Assembly: GCF_000368085.1 (NCBI RefSeq)
Contig: NZ_KB849239.1
Coordinates: 130,544 to 194,543 of the forward strand
Origin: Acinetobacter nosocomialis NIPH 2119
GTDB taxonomy: Bacteria; Pseudomonadota; Gammaproteobacteria; Pseudomonadales; Moraxellaceae
Length of the DNA: 64,000 nucleotides
Direction: 5' to 3'
Shown: positions 38,721 through 45,829 of the stretch, piece after piece
Numbering within the stretch: position 1 is the stretch's first letter
How the letters are laid out: each line of letters starts with the position of its first letter
Program-made: the position numbers and the translations under genes
The notes under the pieces: model-generated
Database searches by the model: none
Seen by the model: the letters and a program-made list of their open reading frames with translations, nothing else
Told to the model about the DNA's origin: nothing

Positions 38721-38921
38721 ATGAAAACAATTACATCAATATTGGTTATTATTGGGTGTACATTGATGTTACAAGGTTGTGTATATAAGCTTGTAACCGT
38801 ACCAGTAGGTATTGCTTATAAAACAACTAAAGGTGTGGTGAAGGGTACAGCTGCTGTTGTAGGAGCTGTAATTCCTGATGGTGATGATGACGATAAAAAA
38901 GAAAAAGAATCTAAGGAATAG
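38721..38921 (+). CDS. Small lipoprotein between era and recO
   Basis: 66 residues with a lipoprotein signal (TLMLQGC, Cys20). A short hydrophobic Val/Gly-rich stretch (VTVPVGIAYKTTKGVVKGTAAVVGAV) is followed by a strongly charged Asp/Lys/Glu tail. From memory it resembles a short lipoprotein family (NF038104) annotated in Acinetobacter; I cannot verify this. Its function is unknown. It lies 18 bp after era and 9 bp before recO, an insertion in an otherwise widely conserved gene order. Confidence 0.8.
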   Translation: MKTITSILVIIGCTLMLQGCVYKLVTVPVGIAYKTTKGVVKGTAAVVGAVIPDGDDDDKKEKESKE

Positions 38922-38930
38922 TTTCTTTTT

Positions 38931-39644
38931 ATGATGCGCAATGAAGTCCTACATGGATATATGATTCACCATCGTAAATATCGTGAAAAAAGCCATATTG
39001 TGCATCTCTTCACTCAGGAATACGGGCGGGTCGATGGCATTTTAAGACAGACTCCGCCTCCCCAATATCAACCAATTCGGTTGCAAGCTACAGGTAAAAG
39101 TGAACTCAAAAATTTTACGAAGCTGGAAATATTAAATCAGCCAGTTTTCTTTTTTGGTGATGCTTTTTTTGCTGGCTTTTACTTAAATGAAATTGTTCTA
39201 AGACTTTGTCCTCTAGAAGAACCAATGCCACAAACTTTTGAACAATATCAATTAACTTTGCTTCAGTTACAACAATTATCTTCTCACGAAAATCCCGATC
39301 TTTTTCTCAGACAGATCTTAAGGCAGTTCGAACATATCTTACTTCCAGAGTTGGGCTATGCAATTGATTTTTCAGTTGATAGCTCACAAAAAGAAATTTT
39401 GCCAAATCAGTTTTATCAATTTCAAGTGACTGAAGGCTTTGCTCCCGTTGTCCAGGCAGGCCGCTCATCTTTGTCGGGAAAAGCAATTTTATCTATGTTG
39501 GATTATGAGCAAGGGCAGGATTTTTCTCACGAACAATTGCAATTATTAGGTAAACTATACCGTCAAATGATTACATCGCTTTTAGGTGATCGTCCCCTAA
39601 AAAGTCGACAATTGTGGATTCAAAATACTCAAACTCAATCGTAA
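38931..39644 (+). CDS. recO: RecO, recombination mediator
   Basis: DNA-repair protein (237 aa) that, with RecR, loads RecA on SSB-coated DNA in RecFOR repair. The N-terminal OB fold begins VLHGYMIHHRKYREKSHIVH, and EYGRVDGILRQ is typical. A helical domain follows (LLLQLQQLSSHENPDLFLRQ-like). Cysteine zinc ligands seen in some RecO proteins are not present. Two adjacent ATGs start it, with only a weak ribosome-binding site. It lies 13 bp upstream of pdxJ. Confidence 0.92.
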   Translation: MMRNEVLHGYMIHHRKYREKSHIVHLFTQEYGRVDGILRQTPPPQYQPIRLQATGKSELKNFTKLEILNQPVFFFGDAFFAGFYLNEIVLRLCPLEEPMPQTFEQYQLTLLQLQQLSSHENPDLFLRQILRQFEHILLPELGYAIDFSVDSSQKEILPNQFYQFQVTEGFAPVVQAGRSSLSGKAILSMLDYEQGQDFSHEQLQLLGKLYRQMITSLLGDRPLKSRQLWIQNTQTQS

Positions 39645-39657
39645 TTAGGATTTATTT

Positions 39658-40383
39658 ATGGCTGCATTGCTTGGTGTAAACATAGACCATGTTGCTACTC
39701 TAAGACAGGCGCGCGGTACTACTTACCCAGACCCTGTAGAAGCTGCTCTTATTTGTGAACAAGCTGGTGCAGAGGGGATTACTTTGCATCTTCGTGAAGA
39801 CCGCCGCCATATTCAAGATGATGATGTGCGTCGCATGCGCCCATTGTTAAAAACACGTATGAATCTAGAGTTGGCCGTTACTGATGAAATGGTTGAGTTT
39901 GCCAAAGAAATTAAACCACAGCACGTGTGTTTCGTTCCTGAAAAACGTCAGGAAGTAACAACTGAAGGTGGTTTAGATGTAGTAACTAACTTTGAAAAAG
40001 TTAAGGCTGCAACCCAGACTTTAGCTGCTTTGGGATGTGACGTATCATTATTTATTGATGCGGATTTTGCTCAAATTGATGCGGCAGTTGCATGTGGCGC
40101 ACCTACGATTGAATTACACACAGGTGCATATGCTGATGCAGCAACAGAACAAGAACAACAAGAAGAGCTGGCTCGTATTGTAAAAGGTGTTGAATATGCC
40201 GCTTCAAAAGGTTTGGTTGTAAATGCAGGACATGGCCTTAACCTAAAAAATATTGCACCAATTGCAGCAATTCCACAAATCCATGAATTAAATATTGGTC
40301 ATTCAATTATTGCAGATAGTGTTTTTGTAGGTCTGGCACAGGCTGTTAAAGATATGAAAAAAGCGATTCAGGCAGCAGGATAA
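39658..40383 (+). CDS. pdxJ: PdxJ, pyridoxine 5'-phosphate synthase
   Basis: Condenses 1-deoxyxylulose 5-phosphate with 3-amino-2-oxopropyl phosphate to give pyridoxine phosphate (241 aa). TIM-barrel signatures are [17 protein letters not shown] at the N-terminus, [39 protein letters not shown], and [13 protein letters not shown], which supplies the phosphate-binding and catalytic residues. Length and motifs fit the family closely. It lies 13 bp after recO and 6 bp before miaE. Confidence 0.97.
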   Translation: MAALLGVNIDHVATLRQARGTTYPDPVEAALICEQAGAEGITLHLREDRRHIQDDDVRRMRPLLKTRMNLELAVTDEMVEFAKEIKPQHVCFVPEKRQEVTTEGGLDVVTNFEKVKAATQTLAALGCDVSLFIDADFAQIDAAVACGAPTIELHTGAYADAATEQEQQEELARIVKGVEYAASKGLVVNAGHGLNLKNIAPIAAIPQIHELNIGHSIIADSVFVGLAQAVKDMKKAIQAAG

Positions 40384-40389
40384 GTAGTA

Positions 40390-41034
40390 ATGTCGAGTAT
40401 CAATTACGATGAATTAATGCAGCCTGTGTTGGCATTTTTGGGGTGTCAAACTCCAAATGAATGGTTAGATGAGGCCGTTAATAATTTAGACATCTTGATG
40501 CAAGATCATGCCAATTGTGAGAAAAAAGCAGCCGGTACGGCAATGAACTTGATGTTCCGCTATAGTTTTTTTACAGATCTACAAGTCAAACTTGCTCAAC
40601 TTGTACGTGAAGAAATGCTTCACTATGAACAAGTTCTCGAGTTTATGACGAAACGTGGCCAAGAGTGGAAAGGTTTAAGCGCAGGACGATATGCAGGTGG
40701 CTTACGAAAAGAAATACGTACCTATGAGCCAGAAGCTTTAATTGACGTACTAGTTATTGGGGCCTTTGTAGAAGCACGTTCGTGTGAGCGTTTTTATGCA
40801 CTTGCCCCGCGTGTAGATGACGAACTTGGACGTTATTATCGTTATCTGCTGAAGTCGGAATCTCGTCATTTTGAAGACTATTTAGCACTAGCGCTTGATG
40901 TCGCAAAAACTGCCAAAATGAAAGATCCTGAAGAGGATATTCAGCAGCGTATTGAACATATCCGTGAGGTTGAAAAGAACCTGATTTTGACTCCGGATGA
41001 TACTTTCCGCTTTCATAGTGGTATTCCTGCATAG
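40390..41034 (+). CDS. miaE: MiaE, tRNA-(ms2io6A) hydroxylase
   Basis: Non-haem diiron monooxygenase (214 aa) that hydroxylates the isopentenyl group of ms2i6A37 in tRNA. The ferritin-like helices carry the metal ligands in REEMLHYEQVLEFM (EXXH), FVEARSCERF (Glu) and SESRHFEDYLALA (EXXH). Its substrate is made by MiaA/MiaB, encoded elsewhere. It is the last gene of the cluster, followed by a strong terminator. Confidence 0.93.
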   Translation: MSSINYDELMQPVLAFLGCQTPNEWLDEAVNNLDILMQDHANCEKKAAGTAMNLMFRYSFFTDLQVKLAQLVREEMLHYEQVLEFMTKRGQEWKGLSAGRYAGGLRKEIRTYEPEALIDVLVIGAFVEARSCERFYALAPRVDDELGRYYRYLLKSESRHFEDYLALALDVAKTAKMKDPEEDIQQRIEHIREVEKNLILTPDDTFRFHSGIPA

Positions 41035-41050
41035 TCTTGGGTGCCTCAAA

Positions 41051-41084
41051 TAAAAAAGTTTACCTTTCATGGTAAACTTTTTTA
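41051..41084. terminator. Terminator of the lepA-miaE cluster
   Basis: A perfect 14-bp stem (TAAAAAAGTTTACC) with a 6-base loop, 16 bp after the miaE stop, with T-runs both ways. The 220 bp beyond it, up to 41306, are very AT-rich and show no gene; they should carry the promoter of the dehydrogenase gene. Confidence 0.93.
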
Positions 41085-41306
41085 TTAGGTGAGCTTCATC
41101 CTTTGGCAGCAGACATGTCCTGCTTTTAGTTCTTTAATGCATATAATTATTTAATAAATATATTTTTTATAGATTTTAATTTCTCATAAAATTTTTAAAA
41201 AAACTTTTATTTTTTTAGGCTAATAATAAATATTATGTAAATATAAAGGCTGATATGTTCATCATGAGTTCAACTGAAATAGTTGATTATTTCTAAGGAT
41301 ATAAGA

Positions 41307-42065
41307 ATGTTAGCATTAGTTACAGGTGCATCGGCAGGTTTTGGTTATAGCATTTCAAAAAAATTGATTGAGTTGGGCTATAAAGTTATTGGTTGCGGAA
41401 GACGGGCAGAAAAACTAGAAGAATTAAAACAAGAACTTGGTGAGAAATTCTACCCACTCGTGTTTGATATGACAGATACAGTAGAAAATATAAATAAGTT
41501 ATTTAAAGAATTACCAAATGAATTTCAAATCGATCAAATTGACTTACTGGTCAATAATGCAGGCTTGGCATTGGGTCTAGAGCCAGCAGATAAAGCTGAA
41601 TTAGATGATTGGTACACGATGATTGATACCAATGTTAAGGGGCTTGTTACTGTTACCCGACTAATTTTACCAAGTATGGTGCAGAAGAAATCGGGTCTAA
41701 TTATTAATATGGGGTCAATTGCAGGTACATATCCATATCCTGGTGGTAATGTTTACGGTGCAACAAAAGCTTTTGTGGAGCAGTTTAGTTTAAATCTTCG
41801 TGCAGATTTGGCTGGTACTGGTGTACGAGTAACAAATATTGAGCCGGGACTATGTGGCGGTACTGAATTTTCTCTTGTGCGTTTTAAGGGGGATCAGGAG
41901 AAAGCTAGTAGTTTATATGATAAAAAGAATCCAATCTTGCCTGAAGATATTGCAAATACGGTCGCATGGATTGCATCACAACCACCGCATATTAATATTA
42001 ACCGTATAGAGATGATGCCAACGACTCAGTCTTTTAACCCTTTAAAAGTTGTAGAAGTGGAATAA
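41307..42065 (+). CDS. YdfG-like short-chain dehydrogenase
   Basis: NAD(P)-dependent SDR oxidoreductase of 252 aa from ATG 41307 (AAGGA upstream; the frame also runs back to 41283). The cofactor motif is VTGASAGFGYSISKKL (TGxxxGxG); the NNAG strand is LVNNAGLALGLEPA; catalytic Ser and Tyr-Lys are in NMGSIAGTYPYPGG and NVYGATKAF; and NIEPGLCGGTEFS follows. The pattern is closest to YdfG (3-hydroxy acid dehydrogenase/malonic semialdehyde reductase), but the substrate is an inference. The GCGRR turn after beta-2 favours NADP. Confidence 0.85.
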   Translation: MLALVTGASAGFGYSISKKLIELGYKVIGCGRRAEKLEELKQELGEKFYPLVFDMTDTVENINKLFKELPNEFQIDQIDLLVNNAGLALGLEPADKAELDDWYTMIDTNVKGLVTVTRLILPSMVQKKSGLIINMGSIAGTYPYPGGNVYGATKAFVEQFSLNLRADLAGTGVRVTNIEPGLCGGTEFSLVRFKGDQEKASSLYDKKNPILPEDIANTVAWIASQPPHININRIEMMPTTQSFNPLKVVEVE

Positions 42066-42153
42066 TGTAATTTTAAAAAAGATCTAAGCGTAGAAGGTCA
42101 CCTAAGTTTAGAACTGATGATTCGATCTGGTAAATATTTGAATTATGAAAAGC

Positions 42154-42185
42154 AAATCCTCTACAGGCAGTAGGGGATTTTTTTT
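42154..42185 (+). terminator. Dehydrogenase terminator
   Basis: A 10-bp stem with one T-G wobble (AAATCCTCTA/TAGGGGATTT) is followed by eight T residues. It lies about 90 bp past the stop codon. Confidence 0.8.
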
Positions 42186-42213
42186 ATAGGTATACTTTAA
42201 TAGAAGGCAATAA

Positions 42214-42244
42214 AAAAAGCCCGCTTTAATGCTGCGGGCTTTTT
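42214..42244 (-). terminator. Terminator of the tRNA-Asn pair
   Basis: A perfect 11-bp stem (AAAAAGCCCGC) with a 9-base loop and a T-run on the minus strand, immediately downstream of the tRNA pair. Confidence 0.9.
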
Positions 42245-42250
42245 AATATT

Positions 42251-42326
42251 TGGCTCTCCCACCTGGGCTCGAACCAGGGACCTGCGGATTAACAGTCCGT
42301 CGCTCTACCGACTGAGCTATGGGAGA
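42251..42326 (-). tRNA. tRNA-Asn (GUU), downstream copy
   Basis: 76 nt including an encoded 3' CCA. The 7-bp acceptor stem (TCTCCCA/TGGGAGA) pairs fully. The D arm, anticodon loop CTGTTAA (anticodon GUU) and T arm CCTGG-TTCGAGC-CCAGG are all canonical. It lies 8 bp downstream of a near-identical copy and shares its promoter and terminator. Confidence 0.97.
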
Positions 42327-42334
42327 CTAGTAGA

Positions 42335-42410
42335 TGGCTCTCCAACCTGGGCTCGAACCAGGGACCTGCGGATTAACAGTCCGTCGCTCTACCGACTGAG
42401 CTATGGGAGA
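42335..42410 (-). tRNA. tRNA-Asn (GUU), upstream copy with acceptor-stem mismatch
   Basis: Identical to the neighbouring tRNA-Asn except for the acceptor 3' strand, which reads TTGGAGA instead of TGGGAGA. That leaves a C-U mismatch at position 6-67. Anticodon GUU, D and T arms and encoded CCA are intact, so it may still function. It is first in the transcript from a strong promoter. Confidence 0.95.
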
Positions 42411-42421
42411 ATCTGCATGCG

Positions 42422-42449
42422 ATTATAAGGAGATTTTGACAAGGGTCAA
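42422..42449 (-). promoter_or_regulatory. Sigma-70 promoter of the tRNA-Asn pair
   Basis: On the minus strand, TTGACC (-35, 5 of 6 consensus), a 16-bp spacer and a perfect TATAAT end 12 bp before the mature tRNA 5' end. This is the best promoter match I found in the window. Confidence 0.85.
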
Positions 42450-42645
42450 GTGAAAATCGTCATGTTTCCTTCATTTTTGTGTTGTATGCTTTTTATTTGA
42501 TCAAGTTGAGTGGCGAGGATATAAATTACTTGCACTTTAAAAACTCAATTGCTAGATTCAAAAAAGAACAAGCGTTTGGAGTAATCCAAACAGTGTGGAT
42601 TTAAACCAACTTGCCAGCACTAAAATGGCTAAATCGGAGATAAGT

Positions 42646-43074
42646 ATGAAAACACTTACTGTTGCTTCTATTTTTTCTAATTTTGATTTTTATCAACGGA
42701 ATTATCTCAATATTTTAAATCAACCAGAATCTTATTACACACTTGTAGAAGATGCATGGATCAATGCTTTTCCATTTAAAAAGCAGGATTTGTACTTAGG
42801 TGACTTATTACAACTCTGGTTTAGTTCAAAATGGGATGCGCATACTTCACTGAAAGTTTTAAAGTCTTGCAATATATTAGATCAATCTAAACCCCTTTAT
42901 ATTTTCCAGCTCGAAGGGGAGTTATTGTGGGGTAAAAATAAAGTTTTAGCTTGGTCTACTCAGTTTCATAAAGTGATAGAGCTTCAACTTAAGAATATTT
43001 GGGCACCTTATGTGGTTGCACAAACTTGTGACCGTCCAGATCTTCCTGACTTAATAAAAAAGGCAGCCGTTTAA
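42646..43074 (+). CDS. Orphan cytoplasmic protein, 142 aa, function unknown
   Basis: I chose ATG 42646, with GGAG 7 bases upstream; the frame runs back to GTG 42595. The 142-residue product has no signal peptide or membrane helix. It is rich in aromatic residues (Trp, Phe, Tyr), with segments FSNFDFYQRNYLNILN, DLLQLWFSSKWDAHTSL and IWAPYVVAQTCDRPDLPDL. I do not recognise a family. Its stop codon lies in the loop of the terminator that follows. It is a single gene next to the tRNA-Asn pair, convergent with a thioesterase. Confidence 0.75.
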   Translation: MKTLTVASIFSNFDFYQRNYLNILNQPESYYTLVEDAWINAFPFKKQDLYLGDLLQLWFSSKWDAHTSLKVLKSCNILDQSKPLYIFQLEGELLWGKNKVLAWSTQFHKVIELQLKNIWAPYVVAQTCDRPDLPDLIKKAAV

Positions 43075-43083
43075 AGCTGCCTT
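43060..43083. terminator. Terminator overlapping a stop codon
   Basis: The perfect 8-bp stem AAGGCAGC/GCTGCCTT has an 8-base loop that holds the TAA stop of the upstream gene. The better T-run is on the minus strand, serving the thioesterase. Confidence 0.8.
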
Positions 43084-43088
43084 AGTTT

Positions 43089-43526
43089 TTATGGTCGAAT
43101 AATCATACAAGTCGCTGTTGCATAAGCATAAAGTTTACCTTCTTCATCAATAATTTTGCCTTCGGAAATACCCAAATTTTTACTTATATTAATAATCTTA
43201 CCTGTAGCAATTAAAGTCTGATTTTGAGGAATAGGGCGACACATTTTTACATTCAGATCGATAGTTCCATAACCTACACCGGCGGGTAACATCGTATGCA
43301 CAGCACAGCCAGTCACTGAATCTAGAACAGTTGCAGCGAAACCACCATGTACGCCACCTAAAGGGTTTAAATGGCTATGATCTGCTTGTGCTTTAAAAGT
43401 TACTGATCCTTCAGAAATTTCAGTGGGTTGCATAGGTATAGTTTTGCTAATACTCGCAGGCGGAATGTGGCCTTCAACCATGGCTTGTAAAAATTCGAGG
43501 CCTGTCATTTCCATAGGATTTTTCAT
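43089..43526 (-). CDS. PaaI-family hot-dog thioesterase
   Basis: A 145-residue acyl-CoA thioesterase-like protein from ATG 43526 (AAGGA 7 bases upstream; the frame extends to TTG 43541). The hot-dog signature HSHLNPLGGVHGGFAATVLDSVTG contains the conserved Asn, the HGG turn and the helix Asp. GYGTIDLNVKMCRPIP is the following strand. It belongs to the PaaI/DUF4442-like group; aryl- or medium-chain acyl-CoA is a guess. It is a single gene. Confidence 0.82.
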   Translation of the reverse strand: MKNPMEMTGLEFLQAMVEGHIPPASISKTIPMQPTEISEGSVTFKAQADHSHLNPLGGVHGGFAATVLDSVTGCAVHTMLPAGVGYGTIDLNVKMCRPIPQNQTLIATGKIINISKNLGISEGKIIDEEGKLYAYATATCMIIRP

Positions 43527-43712
43527 TTTTGAGTCCTTCAATCAATAAAGTTCTAAAATGGAACTTGTTGATAAGTTAGGCGTTAAAAAAACAATTGTCA
43601 AGTTGCTAAATACCAGAAAAATAGTTGAGTTAACTGTTTATAAACTTGTAAAGTTGGATTGGGCAGAATATTTTATAAATCTAAAAATATAAATTTCGTA
43701 TGGAAAATAATA

Positions 43713-44123
43713 ATGAACGGTCAGTGTTTATGTGGTGAAACAACCTTTGAAGTTGAATTAAAAAATCATGATGTTCATGTTTGTCATTGTTCGATGTGTC
43801 GAAGACAAACCAGTGGTGTCATTATGACAGTTGATGTAGTTAAAGGTAGTTTAAATTTTCTTCAGCAAAAGCATCTTAGTGTATTTAACTCTTCTGAATG
43901 GGGTGAAAGGGGATTTTGTAATGCTTGTGGAACAACAATTTTTTGGAGAACGAAAGATCATAGTTATTGCAATATCAATGCATTTTCCTTAAATGAGCCA
44001 GTAGAAGGTTTACACCTTGATATGGAAATTTTTATTGATTCAAAACCCGATTTTTATAATTTTCAGAATGATACCAAGAAACTAACTGGGGCCGAGGTGG
44101 TTGCGCTATTTAACCCAGAATAA
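43713..44123 (+). CDS. GFA-family (glutathione-dependent formaldehyde-activating-like) protein
   Basis: A 136-residue zinc-binding protein from ATG 43713; the frame runs back to 43659, but the homologous part starts here. Cys ligands are in QCLCGETTFE, VCHCSMCRRQTSG and FCNACGTTIFW, the standard GFA pattern. Family members range from glutathione-formaldehyde adduct catalysts to proteins with no known activity; no formaldehyde pathway genes are nearby. It is a single gene, followed by a bidirectional terminator. Confidence 0.85.
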   Translation: MNGQCLCGETTFEVELKNHDVHVCHCSMCRRQTSGVIMTVDVVKGSLNFLQQKHLSVFNSSEWGERGFCNACGTTIFWRTKDHSYCNINAFSLNEPVEGLHLDMEIFIDSKPDFYNFQNDTKKLTGAEVVALFNPE

Positions 44124-44133
44124 TTTTAATTAT

Positions 44134-44163
44134 AAAAAAGGCCTCAATTTTGAGGCCTTTTTT
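44134..44163. terminator. Bidirectional terminator, GFA gene/aspC
   Basis: A perfect 13-bp stem (AAAAAAGGCCTCA) with loop ATTT between convergent genes, with six-base A and T runs on each side. Confidence 0.93.
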
Positions 44164-44174
44164 AGTTTTACAAA

Positions 44175-45410
44175 TTATTTTGCAGCTTTTTCAGCTTCGA
44201 TAGATGCAATCGCAGCGTCAACACCTTCGATTGATTCAGCAGCTTTTTTGATACGTGCTAAAGCATCAACGAGTACTTCATCAGCTGTTGCATATGAAAT
44301 GCGCATGAAGCCGCCTAAACCAAATGCATCACCAGGAACAACTGCTACGCCAGTTTCTTCAAGTAACCATTCAGAGAATTCTGTGCAAGACTTTAAGCCT
44401 TTTGCACGAATAAGAGGGCGAATATTTGCATATGCATAGAATGCGCCATCAGCCGGTAAACAAGAGATGCCTTTGATGTCGTTTAAGCCGTTTACCACTA
44501 AGTCGTGACGACGTTTAAACGCTTCGATCATTGGTTTTAATACATCTTGTGGACCATTTAATGCAGCTTCAGCAGCAACTTGCGAAATTGAAGTTGGGTT
44601 TGAAGTTGATTGAGACTGAATTTTTTTCATTGCACCAATGATTTTTGCTGGACCAGCTGCATAGCCAATACGCCAACCTGTCATTGCATATGCTTTAGAT
44701 ACACCATTTAAAACAATTGTGCGGTCATATAAATCTGGAGCAACAGTTGCAATGTTATAGAACTCATCTTCCCAACGGATTGGTTCATACATGTCATCAG
44801 AAGCAACAAATACTTGTGGATGACGACGTAAAACCTCAGCTAAAGCTTCTAATTCAGCTTTGCTATAAATCATACCTGTTGGGTTAGATGGGCTGTTTAA
44901 TACTACTAAGCGAGTGTTAGGAGTAATTGCTGCTTCTAGTTGTTCAGGTGTAATTTTAAAACGTTGGTCTTCACCACATTTCACAATAACTGGCGTACCT
45001 TCAGCAATAATAACCATATCTGGATAGCTTACCCAGAATGGCGCAGGGATGATCACTTCATCACCTTTGTTTAATAATGCAAGTGCCAAGTTAAAGAAGC
45101 TTTGTTTACCACCACATGAAACCAAAATCTGGTTTGGTTGATAATCAAGATTATTATCACGCTTCAATTTAGCAATAATTGCTTTTTTTAACCCAGGAGT
45201 ACCATCTACAGCCGTATATTTTGTGAAACCATTATTAATCGCTTCAATTGCAGCATCTTTGATGTGTTGAGGGGTATCAAAATCTGGCTCGCCAGCACCT
45301 AAACCAATCACATTCTTGCCAGCAGCTTTAAGCTCAGCTGCTTTATTAGTTACAGCAAGTGTAGGGGACGGTTTGATGGCATTGACACGATCAGAAAGAC
45401 GTACGTCCAC
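44175..45410 (-). CDS. aspC: Aspartate aminotransferase (class I, PLP)
   Basis: PLP aminotransferase (411 aa) interconverting aspartate/2-oxoglutarate and oxaloacetate/glutamate. It is of the Ib (AspAT, 'PRK05764') type rather than the enterobacterial AspC type. The N-terminal VGLGAGEPDFDTPQHI, YTAVDGTPGLKKAI and NSPSNPTGMIYSK are typical. The PLP Lys is in LNGVSKAYAMTGWRIGY. The start is GTG 45410 with AGAGGA upstream. The last ~20 residues are an Ala/Glu/Lys-rich helical tail not needed for the fold. The symbol aspC is by function; aspB-like is the alternative. Confidence 0.9.
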   Translation of the reverse strand: MDVRLSDRVNAIKPSPTLAVTNKAAELKAAGKNVIGLGAGEPDFDTPQHIKDAAIEAINNGFTKYTAVDGTPGLKKAIIAKLKRDNNLDYQPNQILVSCGGKQSFFNLALALLNKGDEVIIPAPFWVSYPDMVIIAEGTPVIVKCGEDQRFKITPEQLEAAITPNTRLVVLNSPSNPTGMIYSKAELEALAEVLRRHPQVFVASDDMYEPIRWEDEFYNIATVAPDLYDRTIVLNGVSKAYAMTGWRIGYAAGPAKIIGAMKKIQSQSTSNPTSISQVAAEAALNGPQDVLKPMIEAFKRRHDLVVNGLNDIKGISCLPADGAFYAYANIRPLIRAKGLKSCTEFSEWLLEETGVAVVPGDAFGLGGFMRISYATADEVLVDALARIKKAAESIEGVDAAIASIEAEKAAK

Positions 45411-45618
45411 GGCAATATTCCTCTTATGGGATTAAAAAATAAAAAGCATACTATCTTATCGCAAAAATTAAGTAATTTGCGGATGTGGGTATTTTTAGAT
45501 GTAAAAAAGTTTAATTTAGAAACGATCTTGTTGCGGTTTTATTCAATTGAAGCTTTTTTCGAAAGAAATGAGAAAAATCCTTTATAATAAATCGCAATCG
45601 AAATATCGAGACTGAATT

Positions 45619-45798
45619 ATGACTGAGCAACAGCCAAAACAGAAAAAGGCTTTGGTGAAATTGCCATTCCCAATGCCTAATGAAAGCAACCAAGCTGGCG
45701 ATGCTGTACACAACCAAGTGCGTCCGAAGCCAGAGCAATATGCAGATAGAACTTGGATGCCGCCTCGTGGTACTCGTCGTTCTATGGGTAAGCGTTAA
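45619..45798 (+). CDS. Small basic protein, 59 aa, function unknown
   Basis: ATG 45619 opens a 59-residue frame with no signal or membrane segment. It starts Gln/Lys-rich, has a Pro-rich middle (KLPFPMPNESN) and ends RTWMPPRGTRRSMGKR, a strongly basic, Trp/Pro/Arg tail of the kind seen in RNA- or ribosome-associated small proteins. No family is recognised. It is divergent from aspC and followed at once by a perfect terminator, which supports a real transcript. There is no strong ribosome-binding site. Confidence 0.72.
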   Translation: MTEQQPKQKKALVKLPFPMPNESNQAGDAVHNQVRPKPEQYADRTWMPPRGTRRSMGKR

Positions 45799-45800
45799 TT

Positions 45801-45829
45801 AAAAAAACAGGCAATATGCCTGTTTTTTT
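45801..45829. terminator. Bidirectional terminator after the 59-aa gene
   Basis: A perfect 13-bp stem (AAAAAAACAGGCA) with a 3-base loop. It overlaps the stop of the convergent diguanylate cyclase gene by two bases. Confidence 0.92.

Noticed and set aside
42251..42410. The tandem tRNA-Asn pair as an attachment site of an integrated element
   Set aside because: No integrase, no direct repeats beyond the tRNA copies themselves, and flanking genes look native.
44101..44439. 112-codon plus-strand frame opposite aspC
   Set aside because: Low-complexity Ser/Ala antisense product of a well-conserved aminotransferase gene.
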